A stretch of 64,000 bases of DNA from Photobacterium chitinilyticum (GTDB lineage Bacteria > Pseudomonadota > Gammaproteobacteria > Enterobacterales > Vibrionaceae): assembly GCF_004104355.1 (NCBI RefSeq), contig NZ_RJLM01000015.1, positions 24,092 to 88,091 on the forward strand, in the 5' to 3' direction. Below the pieces are notes generated by a model. It saw only the letters and a program-made list of their open reading frames with translations, was not told the origin of the DNA and ran no database searches. Each line of letters begins with the position of its first letter. Positions within the stretch are counted from its first letter, which is position 1. Positions 57,064-64,000 of the stretch are shown here, piece after piece. Made by a program: the position numbers and the translations under genes.

Positions 57064-57096
57064 TAGATATTTTTACGTCTGGACGTCTAAATGGCC
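57041..57096. promoter_or_regulatory. MetJ operator (tandem MET boxes)
   Basis: Consecutive 8-base units in register with AGACGTCT: GGGTGTCT, AGACGGCT, AAGTCAAT, AGATATTT, TTACGTCT, GGACGTCT, AAATGGCC. Units 2 and 6 match 7 of 8, unit 5 matches 6 of 8, the others are weaker. It covers the metNIQ promoter between metN and gmhB. Confidence 0.88.
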
Positions 57097-57200
57097 TTGT
57101 GGATCATTCGTTGGGTTATGGTGGATTGAGATAAACAGATGAATCCCTGCCTTAGCCATGCCATAATTTGCCTTAATATATATAGACAGAGGGCTGACTT

Positions 57201-57755
57201 TTGGCCAAACCAGCAGTTTTTATCGATCGTGACGGCGTGATTAACGTCGATCATGGTTACGTTCATACCGTTGATGACTTTGAATACGTTGAAGGCGTGT
57301 TTGAAGCGTGCAAAAAATTCAAAGAAATGGGGTATCTGCTTGTTCTGGTAACCAACCAGGCCGGGATTGCCCGTGGTATGTACACCGAAGATGAATTCCT
57401 GACTCTGACCGAGTGGATGGACTGGAACTTTGTCGATAACGGCGTTGAGTTTGACGGTATCTATTACTGCCCCCACCATCCGAAAGAAGGAAAGGGTGAT
57501 TACCTGCAAGACTGTGAGTGCCGTAAGCCCAAGCCTGGTATGTTTATTTCTGCTCGTGACTTTTTGAAAATCGACATGGCGAGCTCGGTAATGATTGGCG
57601 ATAAAGCCGATGACATGAAGGCCGCGGCAGCTGCGGAGGTGGGTACTAAAATACTGGTGCGCACTGGTAAGCCTGTCACCGATGCGGGCGAAGCTCTGGC
57701 CAGCGTGGTCCTAGACAGTGTTGCGGATGTTCCGGGTTGGTTAGCCTCCCGCTAA
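57201..57755 (+). CDS. gmhB: D-glycero-beta-D-manno-heptose 1,7-bisphosphate 7-phosphatase
   Basis: A 184-residue HAD phosphatase in ADP-heptose synthesis for the LPS inner core. It has the DxD nucleophile in [21 protein letters not shown], the zinc-binding CPHHPKEG...[10 protein letters not shown] and MIGDKADDM. The start is TTG 57201 with AGAGGG upstream. Divergent from metN, as in E. coli. Confidence 0.95.
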   Translation: MAKPAVFIDRDGVINVDHGYVHTVDDFEYVEGVFEACKKFKEMGYLLVLVTNQAGIARGMYTEDEFLTLTEWMDWNFVDNGVEFDGIYYCPHHPKEGKGDYLQDCECRKPKPGMFISARDFLKIDMASSVMIGDKADDMKAAAAAEVGTKILVRTGKPVTDAGEALASVVLDSVADVPGWLASR

Positions 57756-57781
57756 TTCATATCCAGCGCCAGTTCCTGAAT

Positions 57782-57807
57782 AAAAGGTCGTAATCGCGGC
57801 CTTTTTT
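57782..57807 (+). terminator. terminator after gmhB
   Basis: AAAAGGTCG / CGGGCC-type stem (CGGCCTTTT side at 57797-57805, one T-G pair), 6-base loop and T-run. The remaining gap to 58014 holds no recognised feature. Confidence 0.8.
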
Positions 57808-58014
57808 ATTGTGCGACCTTGCTTCTAGTCTTTGTATCAACTATCCGTATCAACCCCCAATTAGTCCTCAATAGTCTCTTTGGGTTGCTCCGAAATAATC
57901 CCTTTCTGTTGAACTCATTACTTTGATTGAAAAGCTGAAATCTCTCCTTGCTGCTATCTTTTAATTATTAGGGATCATTCTTAGTAATAAGTCAGACAAG
58001 GAGTTAGTCGATAC

Positions 58015-59040
58015 ATGCTGTCGTATTTTTTGCATCGCATGGCCTTGGTGATACCGACGTTTTTGGGCATTACGGTCCTCATATTTGCCATCACCCGTCT
58101 GGTTCCCGGCGGGCCTGTCGAGCGAATGCTGGCCAATATGCAGTTTCAGGGTGACGGGGCAGCCGCGATGACTGCTGCTGGTGGAAGCTCAGCACTATCT
58201 GACGATCAGCTGGCCGAGCTGAATGCATTTTATGGCCTGGATAAACCGGTTTATCAGGCTTATTGGGAATGGCTGAGCAAGCTAGTCCGCTTTGATCTCG
58301 GTGAATCAACCCGTTATTACGAGCCCGTGACAGGCATGATTGCCGAAAGGCTGCCTGTGTCGTTATTTTATGGCGGGATGACTTTTTTTATTAGCTATTT
58401 TATTTCCATCCCGTTGGGGTACTACAAGGCCGTGAAGCATGGTTCGGTCTTTGATTCCGGCTCCTCCATTCTGATTTTCATTGGTTATGCGCTGCCCGGT
58501 TATGTTGTCGGTGTCTTGCTTATAACATTATTCAGCTATCACCTGGAATGGTTTCCCATGGGGGGCTTTGTGGGTGATGATTTCGAAGATTATGAGACTG
58601 TTTCTGAAAAAGTCTCGGATCTTTTCTGGCATGCCGTTCTTCCGCTGATCTGCTATTTGATTGGAGACTTCGCCACCCTGACTATGACGATGAAGAACAA
58701 TCTGATGGAAAATTTGTCGTCGGACTATATTCGAACGGCTATTGCTAAGGGGCTTCCTTTTCGCGCTGCAGTACGCAGGCATGCGCTTCGGAACAGCTTG
58801 ATCCCAATAGCGAGCCATTTCGGTAACTCATTGCTGTTCTTTATGACGGGCTCTTTTCTGATTGAAGTTATTTTCAATATCGATGGGATCGGCTTGTTGG
58901 GCTATGAATCCATTATGCAGCGTGACTACCCCGTAGTGATGGGCATTGTTGCCATTAATGCGGCGATGTTAATGGTCGGGAATATCTTATCGGATATCTG
59001 TGTGGCATTGGCTGATCCTAGAGTTCGGTTTGGAGCTTGA
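58015..59040 (+). CDS. peptide-type ABC transporter permease (YejB-like)
   Basis: A 341-residue inner-membrane permease with an N-terminal membrane segment (VIPTFLGITVLIFAITRLVPGGPVE region), a periplasmic loop, and five further segments. The coupling loop is SSDYIRTAIAKGLPFRAAVRRHALRN. Belongs to the DppB/OppB/YejB group importing peptides. The ATG follows AAGGAG-like sequence. First gene of a five-gene importer operon. Confidence 0.9.
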   Translation: MLSYFLHRMALVIPTFLGITVLIFAITRLVPGGPVERMLANMQFQGDGAAAMTAAGGSSALSDDQLAELNAFYGLDKPVYQAYWEWLSKLVRFDLGESTRYYEPVTGMIAERLPVSLFYGGMTFFISYFISIPLGYYKAVKHGSVFDSGSSILIFIGYALPGYVVGVLLITLFSYHLEWFPMGGFVGDDFEDYETVSEKVSDLFWHAVLPLICYLIGDFATLTMTMKNNLMENLSSDYIRTAIAKGLPFRAAVRRHALRNSLIPIASHFGNSLLFFMTGSFLIEVIFNIDGIGLLGYESIMQRDYPVVMGIVAINAAMLMVGNILSDICVALADPRVRFGA

Positions 59041-59044
59041 GCAG

Positions 59045-60085
59045 ATGACATTGAACCCTCTAACCATCAAAAAAATAAGGCGCTTCAAAGCGATCAAGCG
59101 TGGGTATTGGTCCTTTGTCCTGTTGTCGTTGCTATTGGTGTTGTCTCTGTTTGCCGAACTACTGATTAATAGCAAAGCGCTAGTCGTTAAATACAACGGA
59201 GTCTATAGTTTTCCTGTACTTAGTGATGTGAAGTCGGGTACGGACTACGGTCTAAGCTACAGTAATGAACCTGATTACCAGGCAATGAGCCTGCAATTTT
59301 TGGCTGAGGGTGGGGATAACTATGTTCTTATGCCGTTAGTGCCATGGGACCCGTTTGAGCAGGACTTTAGCGGCGATTACCCACCGACGGCACCCAGCTT
59401 TGAAGACAAGCACTATCTCGGCACCGATGTAATAGGCCGCGATATTCTTGCCCGCTTAGTTTACGGTTTCAGAACAGCGATGGGTTTTGCTTTGATCACT
59501 ATGGCTATTTCCTATGCCATAGGCACTGCTGTTGGCTGCGCGATGGGGTTTTGGGGCGGAAAATTCGATTTGTTCGTGCAGCGGCTAATTGAAGTGTGGT
59601 CAATGGTACCGTTTTTATACGTCATTATGATTCTGGTTTCTATCACCCAGCCGACCTTTACGCTGTTTGTTGCCATCAATGTATTGTTTGGCTGGATGGG
59701 GATGACTTGGTACATGCGAACGATGACCTACAAGGAATCAGCCCGTGAGTATGTGATGGCAGCCAAAGCGCTTGGCGCATCAACATTTAGGATTATTTTT
59801 CATCATATTCTTCCCAATACCATGGTGATGATTGTGACATTGGCCCCCTTTAATATCGCTGCCAATATCACTGCGTTAACAGCGTTGGACTATCTAGGGC
59901 TCGGGCTAATGCCACCGACGCCGAGCTGGGGAGAGCTGTTGCAGCAAGGAAAATCGAATTTGGATTCACCCTGGATAGTTGTCTCAGTCGTATCGGCTAT
60001 CGTACTGGTGTTAATCATGGTGACATTTATTGGTGAAGCGATTCGCGCGGCTTTCGATCCGAAGAAGTTCACTCGTTATATTTAA
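59045..60085 (+). CDS. peptide-type ABC transporter permease (YejE-like)
   Basis: A 346-residue second permease. It has an N-terminal membrane segment, a long periplasmic region (about residues 45-135, as in YejE), then GTDVIGRDILARLVYGFRTA and the coupling loop EYVMAAKALGASTFRIIFHHILPN. Five further segments follow. The ATG at 59045 starts four bases after the previous stop. Confidence 0.9.
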   Translation: MTLNPLTIKKIRRFKAIKRGYWSFVLLSLLLVLSLFAELLINSKALVVKYNGVYSFPVLSDVKSGTDYGLSYSNEPDYQAMSLQFLAEGGDNYVLMPLVPWDPFEQDFSGDYPPTAPSFEDKHYLGTDVIGRDILARLVYGFRTAMGFALITMAISYAIGTAVGCAMGFWGGKFDLFVQRLIEVWSMVPFLYVIMILVSITQPTFTLFVAINVLFGWMGMTWYMRTMTYKESAREYVMAAKALGASTFRIIFHHILPNTMVMIVTLAPFNIAANITALTALDYLGLGLMPPTPSWGELLQQGKSNLDSPWIVVSVVSAIVLVLIMVTFIGEAIRAAFDPKKFTRYI

Positions 60086-60109
60086 TAGTTGCTAACACAG
60101 GATGTGAGA

Positions 60110-61945
60110 ATGGATAAAAGTATAAAACTTGCCGTACTGTCAGTTTTCATGGGACTAAGCTGTGTAGCCACCGCAAGTACGTTACCTGAAGATTTAGAGT
60201 GGATCTCTAATATGAATGAGCCTTTATTTGCGTCTGAACAGGCGAAACGAGGCGGGACGTTCCGATCTTTTATGGCGAGTTTTCCGCAAACTTTGCGAAG
60301 TGTCGGCCCAGACGCCAATTCGGGGCTGAGACATTATTTTATGGATGGTACGCCTAAACTGGCAGCAAGGCACCCCAATACCGGAAAGTGGATTCCTCAA
60401 TTGGCTGAAGCATGGGCGTTTGGCAATGATTTCAAAACGGTCTATTTCAAATTAAATACCGAGGCCGAATGGTCTGATGGTGAGCCTATTACGGCTGATG
60501 ACTATTTGTTCATGCTGAAATACTACCGTTCGAAAGATATTATTGATCCTTGGTATAACGATTTTTTCACCAACTCTATCGATACGATTGTCAAATATGG
60601 CGATCATACCATCGCCATTATTGCCCAAACAGCCAAAAGCAATGATGAACTGATGGTAATGATTAATTTACCCAGTAACGGTCTGCAGCCCCGCCCTGAA
60701 CATTTCTTTAAGCCTGATAAAGATACCAACAATGATGGCATCGATGATAATTTTGTCCGCAAATATAACTTCAAGAGTGAGCCGACGGCGGGAGCCTATT
60801 TCCTCGATAATGTGAAAAAGGGGAAAAGCGTTACCTTTAAGCACATAGGAAAGGATTGGTGGGGCTATGGGAACCGCTATTACCAGAATCGTTACAATGT
60901 CGATAAAATCCGTCTTCGTGTGATCCGTGACAATGATATTGCCCGCAAGCATTTTGAAAAAGGGGACTTGGATACATTTGGCCTGGTACTGCCTCAACTC
61001 TGGCATGACAAATCAAACAGCCAGCCTTACCAAAAAGGCTATATTCATAAATTCTGGGGCTATAACCAAGTCGCACAAGGGGCTGGTGGAATATGGATTA
61101 ATACGGCAAAGCCTCCGTTGGACAATATCGACGTCCGCAAAGGGCTGACTTATGCGACTGATTTTGACGGCATGATTAAGAATGTCCTGCGGGGCGATTA
61201 TGTCCGTAAGCCGCATGGTTTGGGGTTCGGACATGGTGACTATGACCGTACCGACAACAAGCCGCCAGAATTTAATCCCGAGTTAGCCGCTCAATTTTTT
61301 ACCAAAGCCGGCTTCGAGATTATTGGCCCTGATGGTATTCGCGTTAACAAACAGGGCCTGAGGTTGAGTTTTGCCGTTACCTATGGCTTTCCTATTTGGT
61401 CGCCACGTATTGCTTATCTAAAAGAGCAAGCGAAGCTAGCTGGTTTGGAGTTGACGCTGAACCTTGTCGATGGCTCTTCTGCCTTCAAGTATATCCTGGA
61501 GAAAAAGCATGATCTCGCCTTCTTGAACATGGGGGGAGGGGAGATCCCTGCCTATTGGGAATACTTGCACTCAAAGAATGTGAAACCCCAAACGAATAAT
61601 CACGCTAATTACAGCTCACCAGCTCTCGACGCTAAAATTGACGCATTCAAGAGCGAGTTTGATGTGAGAAAGCGCTATCAGATCTCTCATACTATCCAGA
61701 AGATGGTTACCGAGGCCTATATTATTGTGCCTGGATACATGGTCCCTTATACCCGAGAGGCGCATTGGCGTTGGATACAATATCCAGCTCCGGGGATGAC
61801 AAAGAAAACAGAGTCAATCTTTTATCCGGTGGAGCTAGGTACTTTCTGGATTGATGTGGATATCAAGAAAGAAACCAAAGCGGCGATGAAGCAAGGCAAA
61901 GTTTTTGAACCTGTTACTGTCATCGATGACGCTTACAAGCTGTAA
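60110..61945 (+). CDS. extracellular solute-binding protein, family 5 (YejA-like)
   Basis: A 611-residue periplasmic binding protein with a ~22-residue signal peptide (ending VATA). It has family-5 hallmarks LAEAWAFGNDFKTVYFKL, WSDGEPITADDYLF and the late NPELAAQFFTKAGFE. It resembles YejA-type proteins, which bind peptides; cargo unknown. It lies in the middle of the importer operon, not first. Confidence 0.9.
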   Translation: MDKSIKLAVLSVFMGLSCVATASTLPEDLEWISNMNEPLFASEQAKRGGTFRSFMASFPQTLRSVGPDANSGLRHYFMDGTPKLAARHPNTGKWIPQLAEAWAFGNDFKTVYFKLNTEAEWSDGEPITADDYLFMLKYYRSKDIIDPWYNDFFTNSIDTIVKYGDHTIAIIAQTAKSNDELMVMINLPSNGLQPRPEHFFKPDKDTNNDGIDDNFVRKYNFKSEPTAGAYFLDNVKKGKSVTFKHIGKDWWGYGNRYYQNRYNVDKIRLRVIRDNDIARKHFEKGDLDTFGLVLPQLWHDKSNSQPYQKGYIHKFWGYNQVAQGAGGIWINTAKPPLDNIDVRKGLTYATDFDGMIKNVLRGDYVRKPHGLGFGHGDYDRTDNKPPEFNPELAAQFFTKAGFEIIGPDGIRVNKQGLRLSFAVTYGFPIWSPRIAYLKEQAKLAGLELTLNLVDGSSAFKYILEKKHDLAFLNMGGGEIPAYWEYLHSKNVKPQTNNHANYSSPALDAKIDAFKSEFDVRKRYQISHTIQKMVTEAYIIVPGYMVPYTREAHWRWIQYPAPGMTKKTESIFYPVELGTFWIDVDIKKETKAAMKQGKVFEPVTVIDDAYKL

Positions 61946-61978
61946 AGCTGAATGAAGAAAGTAGTAAGGAGAAGCCGT

Positions 61979-62845
61979 ATGTCTTCTGATGTCATTTTAA
62001 GTGTCCGAGATCTTGAAACGGAGTTTATGACTGATGATGGTGTATCAAAGATCCTCCATGGTGTTAGCTTTGATGTGCATAAGGGGCGAACCCTCGGTCT
62101 TGTCGGTGAGTCAGGCTGTGGGAAGAGCGTTACCGCGCTGTCGATTATGGGATTATTGCCCAAGCCGTATGGTTATATTACCCGAGGGGAAATTTTATAT
62201 CGGGGAACAGATTTGGTGGGGCTTCCCGCAACAGAGATGTACGCCATGCGGGGAAATTGTATCTCCATCATTTTCCAAGATCCGATGACCGCGTTGAACC
62301 CTGTATATTCTGTTGGCAGGCAACTTAACGAAGTTCTTGAGCTACACCGCCCCGAATTAAGTAAAAAAGACAGGATAGCCTATTCACTAGAAATGCTGCG
62401 CAAAGTGCGTATTCCGATGCCGGACAAAAGGCTGAAAGAGTACCCGCACAACCTGTCGGGTGGGATGAGGCAACGAGTCATGATTGCAATGGCGCTTGCC
62501 TGTCGGCCTGACATACTCATTTGTGACGAGCCGACTACGGCACTGGATGTTACGGTACAGGCACAGATCCTTGATCTTATGGTTGAATTACAAGAAGAAA
62601 CGGGAATGGCAATGATCTTCATTACTCATGATTTGGGAGTCGTTGCTGAAATTTGTGATGATGTATCGGTGATGTACGACGGGAGGGTAGTTGAACATGC
62701 AAATGTCTATGATTTGTTTGATCGCCCGCAACACCCCTATACCGAGCGGCTGCTGGGGTTAATGCCTAGTCTGAATAATGATCCTAAGCAACCGATAGAC
62801 ATTAAACCGATTAACCCAGCATTGTTTCCGGAATTTAAAGGGTAG
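61979..62845 (+). CDS. peptide ABC transporter ATP-binding protein (DppD-type)
   Basis: A 288-residue ATPase with Walker A GESGCGKS, signature LSGGMRQRVMIAMAL, Walker B ILICDEPTTALD and H-loop THDLGVV. The C-terminus carries the oligopeptide-type extension (HPYTERLLGLMPSL). ATG 61979 is preferred because AAGGAG is seven bases upstream; an earlier in-frame ATG adds nine basic residues. Confidence 0.92.
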   Translation: MSSDVILSVRDLETEFMTDDGVSKILHGVSFDVHKGRTLGLVGESGCGKSVTALSIMGLLPKPYGYITRGEILYRGTDLVGLPATEMYAMRGNCISIIFQDPMTALNPVYSVGRQLNEVLELHRPELSKKDRIAYSLEMLRKVRIPMPDKRLKEYPHNLSGGMRQRVMIAMALACRPDILICDEPTTALDVTVQAQILDLMVELQEETGMAMIFITHDLGVVAEICDDVSVMYDGRVVEHANVYDLFDRPQHPYTERLLGLMPSLNNDPKQPIDIKPINPALFPEFKG

Positions 62846-62891
62846 TTTTTACGAGAGCTCTGAGTAGCAACCCGTAGATAAGGATCTAGTT

Positions 62892-63728
62892 ATGGATGAA
62901 ATTCTTCGTATTGAGTCTCTCAAGCAACACTTTGTCTCGGGGAAAGGGATCTTCAGAAAAGGTTATATAGTGAAAGCCGTTGATGGCGTTTCGTTTTCGG
63001 TAGCCAGAGGGGAGACGTTGGGCCTTGTTGGTGAGTCTGGTTGTGGTAAAAGTACGTTAGGCCGGACCATCCTCAAACTCTATGAACCAACAGAAGGTAG
63101 GATTTACTTTAAGGGTAAGGATATTACGACGTTTTCACCTAAACAGATGCGTACACTTCGTAAAGATATGCAGATCGTATTTCAAGACCCAATGGAGTCA
63201 CTCAATCAACGCCATACTGTTGGTATGATTTTGGAAGAGCCCTTCATCATCCATAAAATAGGCACATCTAAACAGCGCAAGGAATGGGTAAAGGAATTGC
63301 TTGTTAAGGTGGAGTTGCCTGAGAGTGCTGTTCATCGTTACCCTCATGAATTCTCGGGAGGACAGCGACAGCGTATTGGTATAGCCCGGGCGATTGCCTT
63401 AAAACCCAAATTGTTAATTTGCGATGAGTCAGTTTCTGCACTGGATGTTTCAGTGCAGGCGCAGATATTGAATTTGTTGCTCCAGCTGCAAAAAGAAATG
63501 GATTTAGCAATGATATTTATCTCTCATGATTTGTCAGTGGTCAGGAATATCTCAGATCGAGTGGCGGTAATGTATTTAGGTAAAATCGTCGAGCTTGGTG
63601 ATGTAAAAGATATTTATGAGTTTCCACAAGACAGTTATACCAAGATGCTACTTGCAGCGATTCCAGCAACTCATCCAAGAGATCGTACAAGAAAAAAGTC
63701 CAACCGGATGACTGAATACGTAGCCTGA
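62892..63728 (+). CDS. peptide ABC transporter ATP-binding protein (DppF-type)
   Basis: A 278-residue second ATPase: [43 protein letters not shown]. It pairs with the preceding ATPase. In E. coli YejF the two ATPases are fused; here they are separate genes as in dpp/opp. Last gene of the operon; the rRNA promoter begins about 100 bases downstream. Confidence 0.92.
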   Translation: MDEILRIESLKQHFVSGKGIFRKGYIVKAVDGVSFSVARGETLGLVGESGCGKSTLGRTILKLYEPTEGRIYFKGKDITTFSPKQMRTLRKDMQIVFQDPMESLNQRHTVGMILEEPFIIHKIGTSKQRKEWVKELLVKVELPESAVHRYPHEFSGGQRQRIGIARAIALKPKLLICDESVSALDVSVQAQILNLLLQLQKEMDLAMIFISHDLSVVRNISDRVAVMYLGKIVELGDVKDIYEFPQDSYTKMLLAAIPATHPRDRTRKKSNRMTEYVA

Positions 63729-63729
63729 T

Positions 63730-63765
63730 GAAAGGAAGTACCAAATACGGTATTTTCCTGCTTTC
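63730..63765 (+). terminator. possible terminator of the ABC importer operon
   Basis: An interrupted stem (GAAAG...CTTTC, GGAA...TTCC, TACC...GGTA) just after the last stop codon; no good T-run follows directly. Confidence 0.4.
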
Positions 63766-63823
63766 AAAGTGGCCTATTTTTACTTCTTTGGCTAAAGTTT
63801 GTTCGGTTGGCTGATTGTGTGGC

Positions 63824-63878
63824 ATTTTTTTAAAAATCACCCTTGCCAATGCGATCGAACTCTCTATAATGCGACCTC
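63824..63878 (+). promoter_or_regulatory. rRNA operon P1 promoter
   Basis: TTGCCA (63843-63848), 16-base spacer, TATAAT (63865-63870), then the GC-rich discriminator GCGACCTC. Directly upstream, ATTTTTTTAAAAAT (63824-63837) is a strong UP-element-like tract. The arrangement is typical of strong, growth-rate-controlled rrn promoters. Confidence 0.9.
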
Positions 63879-64000
63879 ACTGACACGGAGCGCGGCGCTA
63901 AGCCAGCAACGATTTGTCAGTTTGTTCTTTAACAATTTGACCATGCAATCTGTGTGGGCACTCGTGAAAGAGTTAAGTCGAAAGATTTATCAATGAACTG
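63879..64000 (+). promoter_or_regulatory. rRNA operon leader with boxB-boxA antitermination signals
   Basis: ACTGACA (63879-63885) pairs with TGTCAGT (63915-63921) as the boxB-like stem. BoxA is TGTTCTTTAACA (63923-63934), binding NusB-NusE for rrn antitermination. The following CAATCTGTGTGGGCACTCG is the conserved leader before 16S and part of the RNase III processing stem. The 16S gene starts beyond the window. Confidence 0.9.

Noticed and set aside
63799-63996. 65-residue frame over the rRNA promoter and leader
   Set aside because: The region is fully explained by P1, boxB, boxA and the conserved rrn leader.

Overview
The window is a stretch of gammaproteobacterial chromosome whose gene content and order point to Vibrionaceae, possibly a Photobacterium-like lineage (base composition looks close to 48-50% G+C by eye; the species cannot be fixed from this sequence). 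Evidence: the rlmM-xni-ppnN and queF-syd-(csrB)-yqcC-truC-yqcA blocks, the glnD-map / rpsB-tsf-pyrH-frr-uppS-cdsA-dxr-rseP-bamA-skp-lpxD-fabZ-lpxA-lpxB-rnhB-dnaE-accA-tilS series with dxr after cdsA, and proS-trmO, metNIQ and gmhB nearby. Nearly everything is intact chromosomal core; no phage, integron, CRISPR array or insertion sequence was seen.

Layout. 1-4337: end of an alpha/beta hydrolase, YgdD membrane protein, rlmM, then xni and ppnN on the minus strand. 4571-8542: two minus-strand signalling genes, a coiled-coil GGDEF protein with the unusual signature GDDEF and a TPR-membrane protein with a degenerate GGDEF-like end. 8649-17195: queF, syd, a DUF2310 zinc-ribbon protein, two small minus-strand genes, then the most striking region: three tandem CsrB-family regulatory RNAs (11768-12155, 12565-12999, 13312-13702). 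Each has about 28-30 GGA motifs, its own GNRA-capped terminator, its own -10 element and its own UvrY/VarA (GacA) box about 180 bp upstream. Then come DUF3301 and DUF3549 proteins, a 267-bp MITE-like inverted-repeat element, and yqcC-truC-yqcA.

17276-42710: yaeH, glnD and map (minus) diverge from the rpsB-tsf translation operon with its S2-type leader RNA. This is followed by nucleotide, isoprenoid, phospholipid and lipid A genes, outer-membrane assembly genes (bamA, skp), the replicative polymerase dnaE, accA and tilS. 42813-50968: cytochrome c, an NSS sodium symporter, an AT-rich gap, an acyl-CoA ligase with an LplT-like MFS transporter, yaeP-DUF4250, a canonical diguanylate cyclase and a patatin phospholipase. 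51104-57755: proS, trmO, a Zur-box-controlled pair of zinc-independent ribosomal proteins (L31B, L36B), metNIQ with a MetJ operator, and gmhB. 57956-63728: a five-gene peptide-type ABC importer. 63824-64000: the P1 promoter and antitermination leader of an rRNA operon whose 16S gene starts beyond the right edge.

How it fits together. The three CsrB-type RNAs would titrate CsrA downstream of the BarA/UvrY (VarS/VarA) system; CsrA commonly controls diguanylate cyclases, of which there are two or three candidates here, but a direct link is inference. The zinc (Zur), methionine (MetJ) and ribosomal-protein (S2) control elements are recognisable from sequence alone.
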